Below are positions 7,565 through 16,242 of a DNA stretch of 23,055 bases, piece after piece. Positions within the stretch are counted from its first letter, which is position 1. The number at the start of each line of letters is the position of its first letter. The position numbers were made by a program, and so were the translations under genes. Source of the stretch: Chara braunii (Eukaryota > Streptophyta > Charophyceae > Charales > Characeae); contig BFEA01000217.1 in assembly GCA_003427395.1 (NCBI GenBank), forward strand, positions 1,442,311 through 1,465,365, written 5' to 3'. The notes beneath the pieces are model-generated. The model was not told where the DNA came from. It saw only the letters and a list, made by a program, of their open reading frames with translations, and ran no database searches.

Positions 7565-8602
7565 TCAAAACACATGCCAAACCCATCGAACCCACCCTTC
7601 CCCGCGGTCAACTGCCTGAGCCATCCCCATGATTGTACCACGCCGCAGCTCATTAGTATCAACTTCTGGGGGGGGATGGTATACCCCTGCGCAATCAAAA
7701 AAATTATTGTCGTCGTCGTTATAGTACGGTAAATTATTATACATGATGTCATTGCCCGCATCAGACTGCTGCGTAGATGACGAATCAGTTGTAAAAAAAA
7801 CTTTCAGAACAAGCGGGGGAACCGCATCACCTACCTCCGCCAAAGTGCCGTTGTCAAACAATGATGACGATGCTTTTTGATCTTCAGCGGTCTGTTGATA
7901 AGACTGTGAAACGAATGTCAACAAAACCTCTGGAGCAAGCGTCCGGATCGCCGCTCCCACGTTCGTCAAATCTCCATTATTCACTACAACAGACTGAGAC
8001 TGACAGCCAAACGATGTTGACACCACGTGATCGTCACCCAATTCATCACACGCCTGAGCAAATGGCCGCTTTTTTTTAACACAAAGTGGAATAATTGGTG
8101 ACGTCGCTGCTGTAGATGTTGTAATTGTCACTATTGCTCTTGTTGCCGCTGTTGATGTTGTTAATGTTGTTAATGTTGTTGATGTTGTTAATGTTGTTGA
8201 TGCTGTCCATGTCACACTATCCTGGCCTTCAGATGAGAGCAACTCACCTGATGGACCGCGCACGTCTCTCCTTGCTAGAAGCCTGGCAAACATGTCTTTC
8301 ACCTGCGTTAGCATCCCAGCACACTCGTGTAGGGCAGTCATCGCCTGTGCTCTGTCATTCACATCCGACTGTCGAAGAGAGATCTGCTCATACAATTCTT
8401 CCTCCCACCCATCGTAGATCGTCTCTCCCTCCAGCAAGATGTCATCCGGTAGGTTGCCATATTCTTGACTCAGCAACATGTGCATCTCCTCCGGCTGTTG
8501 TTTATACAAGGTCACAATGAACAGCACAGAATCTGCCTGCATGGGCTGCAGGGTAGGAGGGGTTTCCCACAGCCCCCCATCAGACATGGTCTTCGTGTCC
8601 AT
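7565..8602 (-). CDS. hypothetical protein, 345 aa, Thr-rich with a duplicated module
   Basis: I do not recognise the family. It is the longest uninterrupted frame in the window and the only one not tied to a transposon. The ATG at 8602-8600 is the first in frame; a second lies at 8587. The N-terminal third is acidic and helical-looking (GWEEELYEQISLRQSD, MTALHECAGMLTQVKDMF). At about residues 130-172 there is a Thr/Ser-rich low-complexity stretch encoded by a 9-bp-type repeat (8145-8203), then a basic patch VKKKRPF that could be a nuclear signal. Residues of about 205-290 hold two diverged copies of a module: NNGDLTNVGAAIRTLAPEVL and DNGTLAEVGDAVPPLVLKVF. The C-terminus is Asn/Asp-rich. Introns cannot be excluded, nor can an accidental frame favoured by the repeat, though the duplicated module speaks for real coding. 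Confidence 0.5.
   Translation of the reverse strand: MDTKTMSDGGLWETPPTLQPMQADSVLFIVTLYKQQPEEMHMLLSQEYGNLPDDILLEGETIYDGWEEELYEQISLRQSDVNDRAQAMTALHECAGMLTQVKDMFARLLARRDVRGPSGELLSSEGQDSVTWTASTTLTTSTTLTTLTTSTAATRAIVTITTSTAATSPIIPLCVKKKRPFAQACDELGDDHVVSTSFGCQSQSVVVNNGDLTNVGAAIRTLAPEVLLTFVSQSYQQTAEDQKASSSLFDNGTLAEVGDAVPPLVLKVFFTTDSSSTQQSDAGNDIMYNNLPYYNDDDNNFFDCAGVYHPPPEVDTNELRRGTIMGMAQAVDRGEGWVRWVWHVF
8145..8203. repeat. GTTGATGTT/GTTAATGTT minisatellite
   Basis: Imperfect 9-bp units of the type TTGTTGATG / TTGTTAATG. Read on the minus strand inside the 345-codon ORF they give Thr-Thr-Ser/Leu-Thr runs. Length changes in steps of 9 would keep the frame. Confidence 0.8.
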
Positions 8603-8796
8603 CTTTGTCGTCGCTGTTGATGTCCGAAGCTAAAACTGCTGCGCCGCAATCACGTTTTTTCAACAAATTCCAGATGGCGCTGCCCCTGTCCGCGCGTCGC
8701 AGGACACCCACGTCACCAACAGCACCTGCCACGTGGCAAACGGGACGCCATGCGCGGCTGCCAGGCGCGCACAGGCCTAGCGGCCGAGAAGCTCCC

Positions 8797-8829
8797 ACCA
8801 CCACTGGGATAGAGGCCTTGCACAAGGGC
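8797..8829 (+). repeat. 33-nt copy of a head-element hairpin arm
   Basis: All 33 bases, beginning ACCACCACTGGGATAGAGGC and ending TTGCACAAGGGC, equal the reverse complement of 12450-12482, the arm of head element 4. The match stops sharply on both sides. No head sequence or poly(A) accompanies it. It lies about 200 nt upstream of the ATG of the minus-strand ORF, so the ORF's upstream transcript would be complementary to the 3' arm of the element 4 hairpin. Confidence 0.85.
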
Positions 8830-8840
8830 CAAAGTTTAAC

Positions 8841-9125
8841 AAACCGCTTTTAGAAGGTTCAGCCACTTCAGGTCATTTCAGCAGTTCCAAGTGGGGAGAC
8901 CTGAAACCGCTGAAACGACTTGAAGTGGCTCAAACTTCTGAAACCGTTTTCAAGTCCCTTCATCCAAGCATCCAATGCCAATCTGAAACCGTGACGACGA
9001 CCTGAAGGGCTGAAACCTTTTTGAAACTTGTTTCAGCTGCCCCCACCCAAGCGTTGATCATTGGTCAGAAACCGCTTAGATGACCTGAAGTGGCTAAAAT
9101 TTCTTACAACGATTTCAACTGCAGG
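8841..9125. repeat. 82-bp tandem repeat array, second locus, starting with an inverted unit
   Basis: Forward units show CTGAAACCG-type cores at 8901, 8983 and about 9065 (period 82), each with ACCTGAAGTGGCT-like sequence. The same unit and period occur at 1426-1590. The array begins with a unit in reverse: 8861-8886 pairs with 8905-8930 (23 of 26 bases, 18-nt loop), and weaker pairing extends to 8841 and 8950. Right after the array comes truncated LINE copy C. Confidence 0.8.
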
Positions 9126-9228
9126 GACCGTTGGGTGAACCACCTCAATACGGGGAGGGACAACATTCAACCAATCCGCTGGTTGACAACAACTGAATCT
9201 AAACCAGCCAAGTTTGCCTCCCTGCAAT

Positions 9229-9560
9229 GACAGATAAGAGCACTGTTGCCTGCCTATTAATGATTGGCTAATAGATCATACAAACTTGGAGCAGAAGGGC
9301 CTGGATCTCCCCTGGTGCAATTCACATCAAAAAGCTTTTCCCGCTCACAAAATCTGAGGAACTATAGAACATATATTCTTACAGTGCCCAGATTCAATCC
9401 TCACTTTACGCTGGTGAGACAGAATCCGGTGCCAGCTAGGAACTGATGACACATGGCCATGGGCTTGAAATGGTGCATGACACTCCCCTTCGGATAACAC
9501 CTTTGAGGAAAACATGTTATAAGATCGGGAGGGCGGCCATCCTCTGGGCCCTTTGGAGGA
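9229..9560 (+). pseudogene. LINE copy C zf-RVT region, broken
   Basis: The frame WCNSHQKAFPAHKI, stop, GTIEHIFLQCP aligns with WCKSCHTAFPPRK...GHIFMQCP of copy A. The second Cys of the C-x2-C pair is His here, and a TGA stop falls in the loop (about 9356). Further stops follow. It is a dead copy. Confidence 0.7.
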
Positions 9561-9905
9561 AACGATGTATACATGTCCTGGGTGGGAAACGTACGCATTG
9601 AGGTAGAAGAAACCACTGAAATGAAACGATGTACACATGTCCTGGGTGGGAAACGTACGCATTGAGGTAGAAGAAACCACCGAAATGATAAAGCAGCAAA
9701 TTCCACAGGACCTAACGGTACAATGGCTAAAGGTCAAAGCACAACTGGATCTTGCTCAGTCGGAGAACGATGTAGCACACGTACGCATTGAACGAGAAGA
9801 AACCACTGAAATGATAAAGCAGCAAATTCCACAGGACCTAACGGTACAATTGCTAAAGGTCAAAGCACGACTGGATCTTGCTCAGTTGGAGAATGATGTA
9901 GCACG
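9560..9905 (+). repeat. nested tandem duplications: 64 bp x2 overlapping 126 bp x2
   Basis: A 64-bp unit (9560-9623 and 9624-9687) contains AAACGATGTATACATGTCC and differs by few bases between copies. A 126-bp unit follows (9654-9779 and 9780-9905), starting CGTACGCATTGA. The second unit is exactly 42 codons and stays in frame. The overlap at 9654-9687 shows the two events happened in succession. Confidence 0.9.
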
Positions 9906-10152
9906 GGCAATCAAACTTTTTTTCGGAGGAATGGTTGGGGAGCGAGCACGAGGGCTGGATAGCCAACATCCACTGGGAGGGAGGTGGGCTGATTCAAATC
10001 AAGGGGCGTTCCGACAGGACTACAGTATATCCTTCAAGGACTGGACAAGGATAGATGCAGCAATACCGTTGCAGCCCCCCTCGGAGTTCCCGGATCTTTT
10101 TCCGCCCCATGGACTTTCACTGGTGGACATGCAGTGGTCTGGAGGCAGCTGA
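9637..10152 (+). pseudogene. LINE copy C ORF2 tail, 171 open codons with two 42-residue repeats
   Basis: This is an open frame after the last stop. The tandem repeat gives two copies of a helical, Gln- and charge-rich module (EETTEMIKQQIPQDLTVQ and again EETTEMIKQQIPQDLTVQ), matching the single IRQYIQQELIIQWQKIKNQL module of copy A. After the repeats comes ARAIKLFFGGMVGER, then RQDYSISFKDWT and LSLVDMQWSG, ending in TGA. The ATG is the first after a frame break and need not be used. Because the repeats are in frame and the tail stays open, it could in principle be translated as a separate peptide, but there is no evidence of that. Confidence 0.55.
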
Positions 10153-10312
10153 TAAGAAGAGTCAGGAATACTTCTGCTAATCCGGCGGCCTGGGAGGCTG
10201 AAGACGCTGAGCCCGCTACATTGCTTTTAAGCTGCCCCTGCAGTACATTCGCACATATTCTGGAGCCGAACTCGGGTAATGGCCCCAGTCGTAAATCTGC
10301 ACGTATATCTAC

Positions 10313-10446
10313 GGGACGTTGGACCCGGTTTCCAGCAGCTGATGCTCCCCACCAACAGACCAGAGCAACCCCAGGCAGGGGGTTGCTAGGGAGGGACAAT
10401 CATACCACCTCCTCTAGCAGCCCACTGCGGTTTTCCCAAAAACAGT
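10313..10446 (+). mobile_element. head element 5: head + hairpin + short A-rich end
   Basis: The head (10313-10366) starts GGGACGTTGGACCCGG. The body has a hairpin: 10380-10394 pairs with 10408-10423 (GGGTTGCTAG-GGAGG against CCTCCTCTAGCAGCCC; one bulge, one G-U), 13-nt loop, and pairing can be extended outward with gaps. Another small stem, AGCAACCCC/GGGGTTGCT, overlaps it. Only an interrupted A-rich stretch follows (10438-10457) instead of a long poly(A). The head base change at 10319 (C to T) keeps the GCTGGA/TCCAGC stem as a G-U pair. No target duplication found. Confidence 0.6.
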
Positions 10447-11700
10447 CTGTAAAAAAACTGTGAACATATGTGAGAACAAATCACTCCTTGACATTCTCGG
10501 CCACATGAGGGGCATTGCACGATGCTCAGAAGTGAGACCAATTGAGGCGTACTGATCGTCGAACGAAAAAGAGAAAACCAATCCAGACACTAGTGAAACT
10601 GTCGCTTCAGTACTCGACAAGTAATGACGAATGTTCCTGAAGTTCCTTTGCAGTGCTCGTGATCTAGCAGCCGCCGCCAAATCCTTGCCGGTTCCTCAGA
10701 GTCAACAAAAGTCAAAAGAAAAAGTCAAATCTTGTGCTTGGATGAGTCAAGCAGGGATTGTAGAGTTCTCGGGCAGATAGACACCACGATGGTAAGTTTA
10801 TGTGATGTGGTGAAACTGGCCACATACGAGAAAGATGCCCCAAGAGCGCACAGGGAAACCAGACTGACCAGTGGAGGCTTTAGCCACCTCCACAGAGTGT
10901 GCAGAGTTGGGACAAATAGTCCCTGCAGGACTATGGAATCCCACTCACCTTCAGAGACAGAGGCCACGGCTACTGACTCTCAACTACCCCTCAGTAGTCC
11001 GACCAGGAGATGATGCTCTGCTCTAGAGATGTGACCAAATCCTTAGAGGAGCTTGGATTAAAAATTTCACAGAAAAATCTCACAGCACTATCATGCCACC
11101 ATCGGTAGCTGAATGAAATGCTCCACAGGGAGCGTTGATCAAATTAGAAGTGTGTCTAAGTGGGCATAAAGCAGGCAAACTTCCAGACAGGTGGACACAC
11201 AGTTAGCAGGCCTTGTGTAGAAAGTCTGCACATAGAGGACCGGGTGCAGCAGCTGAGTAGATCTGTAGTATCTACGTTAGCACATAACAAGACCAACACT
11301 AGAAGTAACAAATTGCATAAGTAGGTGGTTGGTACCTTCTCCTAAGGAGGGGGCGAGAGCTCATACAAGTTTTGTCTTTTCTCATGACCAGAGGTCCAGG
11401 GGATAATCAATTGTTCTATACGGTCGCAGGTATTTTACCTACTGTTAATGTCTCCCAAGGGACAGGACTGTGAAATGCCGAATGGGATAGACCAGATCAT
11501 TGGGGCAAACATCAGACTCAGTGTCTCACCTTATGGGTCCCCGGGTTCAGTTGTATCCAGAAAGACAGGAATATTAAACCGCAAGTACGCTTGCCGGCTA
11601 TGAGAACAAATATGCCGCTTGTCTACTGGCGCAATTTTCAGGGCTCGGCCTCCGGAGCAAAATGTCTGGTGACGCCAGCCAAAAGGAGGGCTGCGCCGGT
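10447..11700. other. no recognisable gene; possibly eroded retrotransposon
   Basis: Open frames of 60-93 codons occur on both strands and overlap (for example 10414-10680 minus, 10732-11013 plus), none with a motif I recognise. A GTGGAGG/CCTCCAC hairpin lies at about 10872-10895. A Ty3/gypsy fossil begins near 11940, so part of this stretch may be its older remains, but I could not find protease, RNase H or gag motifs. Confidence 0.35.
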
Positions 11701-11895
11701 CCATTTTATATTTTTTTTGGTGCACAGTGTGTTTCAAGCCCCGGAGAAAAAGTGCCTCGGAAGTACTGGTGGTTTAAGGATGTGGATGACTGCTGGAGTT
11801 TCAATGCCATCAGCATGTGTAATGCTCAGCCCGTACAGAGCATCACAACCTATTGGTGGGGAGCACCACCTGCTGGAAATCGGGTCCACCATCCC
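11701..11895 (-). mobile_element. head element 6: diverged head, body without clear hairpin
   Basis: On the minus strand the head runs from 11895 to about 11840 (starts GGGATGGTGGACCCGATTTCC). It is the most diverged copy, and its ATGGAGC end is replaced by TTGTGATGC. The body that follows shows only a small AGCAT/ATGCT hairpin (about 11812-11826). It reaches an 8-base A-run on that strand at about 11711-11718, which could be a short tail; the end is uncertain. Confidence 0.5.
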
Positions 11896-11939
11896 TGATA
11901 GTGTTACCGCGAGATAGATCCTGAAGTTCGGGTATCATT

Positions 11940-12390
11940 AGTTGCACGTAAGACCCAAGGATGCGCCCAAGCTGCATTTCAAGCCAGATTGGCCTGAGCA
12001 AGTTTGTGGTCATGTCGTTTGCACTCTGCAGTGTGCCCGGTATATTCCACCATGCCAGGACGGTCCGACAACTCTATGTGCTCAATTTCAAATTTCTTAG
12101 GAACATATTCTCAGAAAAGACAATCCAGTGGGATGCTCTCAAGCCTAAAGACTTGCACTAACCAATTACAGCAGTTTTTTGTGGACAAGCATATGCCGCC
12201 AGCAACTGCTAAAACTGTGTTTGTGGTAACTGATTTCACTAACAGATCGATAACAGACTTTGGGTTGCCGATAACAATTTAGAGTGACAGAGATGTCGGA
12301 GTGGCAGAACCTTGCTGCAAGCTTGGTTCCGAACTCGAAATGACATCAGGAAAGCCTAACAGGCGGCTGAGGAGATTAACTAATTAACAC
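11940..12390 (+). pseudogene. Ty3/gypsy LTR-retrotransposon pol fossil (RT and integrase pieces)
   Basis: At 11991-12056 the frame reads GLSKFVVMSFALCSVPGIFHH, the pattern of the gypsy RT segment (G-L-x-x-F-x-V-M-P-F-G-L-x-x-A-P-x-x-F). About 160 bases later another frame gives TVFVVTDFTNRS (12214-12249) and GLPITI, stop, SDRDVG (about 12265-12300), as in the gypsy integrase core around its catalytic Asp. The normal distance between these motifs is far larger, and the ~40 residues expected between the two integrase motifs are missing, so there are at least two deletions plus frameshift and stop. No LTR was found. It is dead. Confidence 0.65.
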
Positions 12391-12404
12391 AACAGATGTT
12401 GCGG

Positions 12405-12405
<1 letters not shown>

Positions 12406-12441
<36 letters not shown>

Positions 12442-12572
12442 CCCGGAAAGCCCTTGTGCAAGGCCTCTATCCCAGTGGTGGTAAGAGAACCACCGGGATT
12501 GAGGCTTTGTCAGCGGGCCGCTCCATCTACTGGTGGGGAGCATCACCTGCTGGAAACCGGGTCCAGCGTCCC
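12406..12572 (-). mobile_element. head element 4: head + hairpin + 36-nt poly(A)
   Basis: On the minus strand: head 12572-12520 (53 nt), hairpin body, then 36 A's (12441-12406). The stem pairs 12459-12482 with 12489-12509 around a 6-nt loop with a few mismatches and can be extended to 12451/12516. This is the copy whose arm recurs exactly at 8797-8829. A short duplication TTGAATACATC follows at 12573-12594, but no target duplication matches across the element. Confidence 0.75.
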
Positions 12573-12589
12573 TTGAATACATCTTGAAT

Positions 12590-12952
12590 ACATCTTTTTC
12601 CGAAGTGAGCCATGATAATGTGTATCCCTGTCAGCATTGATTACCCTGGGCTGCAGGGGATTGACAGTCACTCAGCAGGGCTGGAGGTGGCCAGGAGGGA
12701 GGCCACTGCCTCGGGTCCGAGGGGCACCGCTCCTTATGGCATTGGCCACCCCACCCCTCTCCCTAGTACTAGTTCCTGGTGATGCCAAAGGAGCTCGGGG
12801 GCTTCGTTGGGCTTTTGAGAGCGCTGCCCGTCTCAGTTCTCCTGATCAGTTTGTCAGACTGCCTCCGATAGCTGGGCTGTATTATACTTGTCCTACACTC
12901 ACCAACCAGGCAACCACCTTTACTAACCGCACATGGACAACCAACTGAAAAT
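12590..12952 (+). other. LINE copy B 5' region
   Basis: G/C-richer leader between head element 4 and the ORF1 start. An open stretch of 103 codons (12637-12948) has no recognisable motif. It could be the 5' untranslated region, where internal promoters of LINEs usually lie, but no promoter element is recognisable. Confidence 0.4.
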
Positions 12953-13272
12953 ATGGCGAAGGCCGTCTCGGACGTGACAGGAGAGATTAAGTTCAGGCCC
13001 CTTCAGCCCCCCAAACGACTAGGAAATGGCTATGGGGATCGGATACATCGCCTGCGGGAGGAGGCGGAAGCGGTCGAATACGCCGAAGCTGCTCAGGGGT
13101 GCGGACTATCTTCCCCCGGGAGAATGCGCATCACCAAAGCGGTTGAGGAAGGGTCTTCCAAAAGTCTGAAAACACAGCAAATATGATTGAAGGCAAACTC
13201 CCTTCTGAATAAAATTAAAGACGCCGCTTTGTCCCAGCATTGGGACCTGCCACGGACCAAACAGCACCTGAA

Positions 13273-13893
13273 CGCCTCACTACCATTGTCCCCCTCCCGG
13301 TTAAAGGGACGGTCCTCCCCCAAGATGGGGCCCCAGGTGGAGAGGACTTCAGATCCCAACAACTACAGCTGCAGGAAGCAAGGCCGAACGGACAGAGGGA
13401 GGAAGGATCACACCCGCCACTGCCCGTGAGCACTGAACACCGGACGCAAACTCATGGAGGGCTGCCAATACCCTTGCACCTGCGATTGTCCCACTCCCCC
13501 TCTCAGGATCTGGATGGTGGGACGGTCCCCCCTCAAAATGGCCCTCTCGGTGGAGAGGACTACAGATCTCATCAACTGCAGCTGCAGGAAACAAGGCCGA
13601 ACGGACAGAGAGACGAAGGCTCACACCGACACTGCCCGTGAGCACAGAACACAAAGAGCTTCCAATACCCTTGCACCTGCGACTTTCCCAGTCCCCCTCT
13701 CACGATCTGGTTAAGGGGATGCCCCCCCCTCAAGATGGCCCGCCTGGCAGAGAGGACTACAGTTCTCAACAACTGCAGCTGCAGAAAGCGAGGCCGAACG
13801 GACAGGGGGAAGAAGGCTCAGACCCACCAATGTCCGCAAGCACAGAACTCCAGATGCAAACTTACAGAGAGTTGTCGATACCCTTGCACCAGC
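13273..13893 (+). repeat. three tandem ~200-bp units in LINE copy B ORF1
   Basis: The landmark AGAGGAC occurs at 13341, 13554 and 13751 (steps 213 and 197), followed in each unit by CAACTRCAGCTGCAG and AGGCCGAACGGACAG, and ending with ATACCCTTGCACC. Units 1 and 2 are in frame with each other (213 = 71 codons); unit 3 is shifted. Confidence 0.85.
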
Positions 13894-13899
13894 AACGGC

Positions 13900-14330
13900 A
13901 GCAGCAAATTTTGGTGGAACAATATGACCTCACGACAATACACACCAACCCGCAACAGCAAGCGCAGTCTGTCCACCTGGTGCAACAGCCATATCACCAC
14001 CAGCAGCAAGCGCAGTTGCAAAATCAATTGCAGCCACAGCAGCAACACCAACACCACGCCAAGCAGCACAACAATAGCACTCACCAACAACAGTGGATGT
14101 GGCACAAGGACAGCAACAGCAGCAGCAACAACAAATGGTAGTGGAGCAGTACGACCACACGATAATGCACACCGTCCCTCAACAGCACGCACAAACTATT
14201 CAACCAATGCAACAACCACATCAAATCCAGCAGCATCTGCAGTTGCAAGACCAGTTGCAGTCTCAGCAGCAACACCAACACTACGCCTCGCAGTGCAACA
14301 GCAACACTTACCCACAGCAAACACAGCACA
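13900..14330 (+). repeat. two tandem 227-bp Gln/His-coding units in LINE copy B ORF1
   Basis: GTGGAACAATATGACC at 13914 and GTGGAGCAGTACGACC at 14141 start matching blocks, each followed by CAACAGCA-rich sequence coding LQNQLQPQQQHQHHA and LQDQLQSQQQHQHYA. The step of 227 is not a multiple of three, so the second unit reads in another frame. Confidence 0.8.
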
Positions 14331-15664
14331 TCCAAGCAGCACAACATTTTCACCAGCACTAGGACCATCTGCACCACCAACGACAGCAACAACAACAGCA
14401 GGAACTTCACATACATCATCAGATGCAACTGCAGCTGCTGCACCAGACGAAAAAACAGATGCTCACCCAACACCACCGACACCAACAGATCATGCAGCAG
14501 GAGTGTGATCAGCAGTTCCGCCTCCTGCTGCAAGCCCAGTTGGAGCAGTATCTGCACCAGCAACAACACGACAGAATGGCACTCTAACAACAATTCCTCC
14601 AGCACTTGCACCTGCAATGGCAACAGCAACTATGCTGCCAGCAGCAAAAACAATAGCTACAGTGGCTTTGGCAGCAGCAAGTGGACAACCAAAATGGGCA
14701 CCTACAGCAGGAGCGCTGCCTTCCTCTGCTGCCCCCCTCTGCACTCCCGAACTGGTACGAACAGGCGCAGAGACCCCAGGTCATAGACATGCCCGCCCCC
14801 TCTTCTGGCGGTCCTTCGGACGACCAACAATATACCCCCCCGGAGGATATGGAGGTAGAGGTGGCTCCGCCAATAGCCCCGCCTCCGGTCGAGGTTGCCC
14901 CACCACCCCTCTCGGCCAATGAGGAGGTCCAACAAAAACTGGCCTTTTTAACCGAATGGACCCTCACTAAAATCTTATCATTAACAGATGAGAGACCGGA
15001 AGACAGACTTCACAACAAGCACTGGGGCGAAGCCAAGAGGGTGCTCGTGTATACCCCCCGGGTACTGGCCACGGTTGAAAAGTACCAAACAATCTCCTCC
15101 ATCGACGTGGGGGCTGCAATCGTTCTTGTGGTGAACGAGTTATTGGACAAGATAGAGAGCTACACCAACCAGCGTTTCCGGGGGAAAGCTGTCCTTAACG
15201 GCCTGTGCTATGATGAAACGTGCGAAGAAGTATTCCTCCATGAGGGGCTGGCCTGGCCCAAGATACTGGTGCATGAGCTGTGTGCCACGCTGCACTGCAT
15301 GCCACAGACAGCCCCTCCACTACCGGCAGATGAATGTTGTCCTTAAGCTACAGAGCACCATTCCCCACCCAACTGGGCAGGTGGACAGCCACAGTCACAG
15401 GAACACTTGGAGAAGGAACAACAAGCCAGCATGGCTCAACAATCCACACATCTGTCACTCTCCTCCACAGGGACACACACATGTAATCACAGCCAAAGCC
15501 CTATCCAGTCCCAACCTCTCACGACATTTGTTGCTCCCAAATGAAGACCGCAACCAACAAACACAACAGAACTGGCTTGCTGTTCACCGTCGTGTGGGGA
15601 CACAAATTGTGCACGGCGATGACGTCGAAGAGATTACACAGACGGGACCGGAGGATGATGATGT

Positions 15665-16242
15665 TTTATAAGACCCCCCAACGAAGCTCAACGAACTGGT
15701 GAAGCTCGAAGTGGACGACAGTGACCCGGTCACAGTACCCCCGGGGGTGGTCGTCTTTCCAATAATACGGGAGGCAGAGGGGGGAGACTGGATGCTCGGA
15801 CTCAGACCCACGGCGCGGGCAGTTCAGTGATCCGCGCCCCAAGGTGAGCTGGCCTCCCAGCGTGGGCTCATGGTGGAAGGGTGGCGGGGCAACCCCTCCA
15901 CTGCATTCATTCTCAAGCGCTTGGAGTACTGGGCCCATGAGACTTGGATTGAGGGCGTTTTGGAGCAGTACTGCCAAACTCTCTCTCCTTCCCCAAAGGC
16001 ATTATCCCGGTCTTGCTAATATGTGACCCGGAAATCAGAAAACGAAAAGCAGGAATGCAATTCACCTGGCTCACTCATCAGCAGCTTCTCGATCTCCCCA
16101 CTGACAGATTAGAGACTAATACTGTGTGGATCCGAAGTAGGGTCCTCCTCTTCATGAGGATCTTCTTGGGGGACACCATCCTAGAACAACACAATTATTG
16201 GGAGGATCCACCCTTTGTGCTCCCTGTCAAGATCAAAGCCTG
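15665..16242 (+). pseudogene. LINE copy B ORF1, C-terminal domain, frame-broken
   Basis: After a gap rich in stops, coding-like sequence appears in switching frames: KLNELVKLEVDDSDPVTVPP and VVVFPIIREAEGGDWMLGLR (15680-15830), then RLEYWAHETWIEGVLEQYCQ (about 15920-15980), then LLICDPEIRKRKAGMQFTWL and VLLFMRIFLGDTILEQHNYW (16013-16243) ending in TGA. The tryptophan-containing, charged pattern recalls ORF1-type domains before endonuclease in plant LINEs, but I cannot name the family. Confidence 0.5.

Larger units (their letters stand above)
9145..10230 (+). mobile_element. LINE copy C: 3' fragment
   Basis: It begins in the sequence just before the zf-RVT region and continues through the C-terminal tail, so most of ORF2 is missing. 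The nucleotide similarity to copy A is easy to follow from about 9157 (CCAATCCGCTGGTTGACAAC) onward. Its 5' end abuts the 82-bp repeat array, as in copy A. The 3' end is not clear; head element 5 starts at 10313. Confidence 0.8.
12953..15346 (+). pseudogene. LINE copy B ORF1, repeat-rich Gln-rich protein, frame-broken
   Basis: ORF1 proteins of LINEs bind the element RNA; no RRM or zinc knuckle is recognisable here. It begins MAKAVSDVTGEIKFRPLQPP at 12953 (ATG after an A-rich context), with a stop after 77 codons. Then follow three ~200-bp repeats (GGEDxRSxQLQLQExRPNGQ in each), two copies of a 227-bp Gln/His block (VEQYD...PQQ) and a Gln/Leu-rich stretch. Last comes a non-repetitive domain from 14681 (about 150 residues after a Pro-rich PPEDMEVEVAPPIAPPP linker: QQKLAFLTEWTLTKIL... 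to CMPQTAPPLP). Frames change at least three times, because 197- and 227-bp steps are not multiples of three. Confidence 0.65.

Noticed and set aside
8605-8853. 82-codon frame on each strand upstream of the 345-codon ORF
   Set aside because: The plus and minus frames overlap over a G/C-rich stretch and neither carries a motif or joins the 345-codon frame.
10414-10680. 88-codon minus-strand frame (MAAAARSRALQRNF...) as a gene
   Set aside because: No motif and no neighbouring coding signal, and it overlaps the end of head element 5.
12396-12587. 63-codon frame starting with poly-Phe
   Set aside because: It is the reversed poly(A) tail and head of element 4 read through; the similar YWWGA-PAGNRV peptide at 11850-11890 is just the same head in translation.
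13818-14629. Long Leu/Val-rich and Cys-rich minus-strand frames, resembling membrane proteins
   Set aside because: They are antisense shadows of the CAG/CAA-rich Gln-coding repeats of LINE copy B ORF1.
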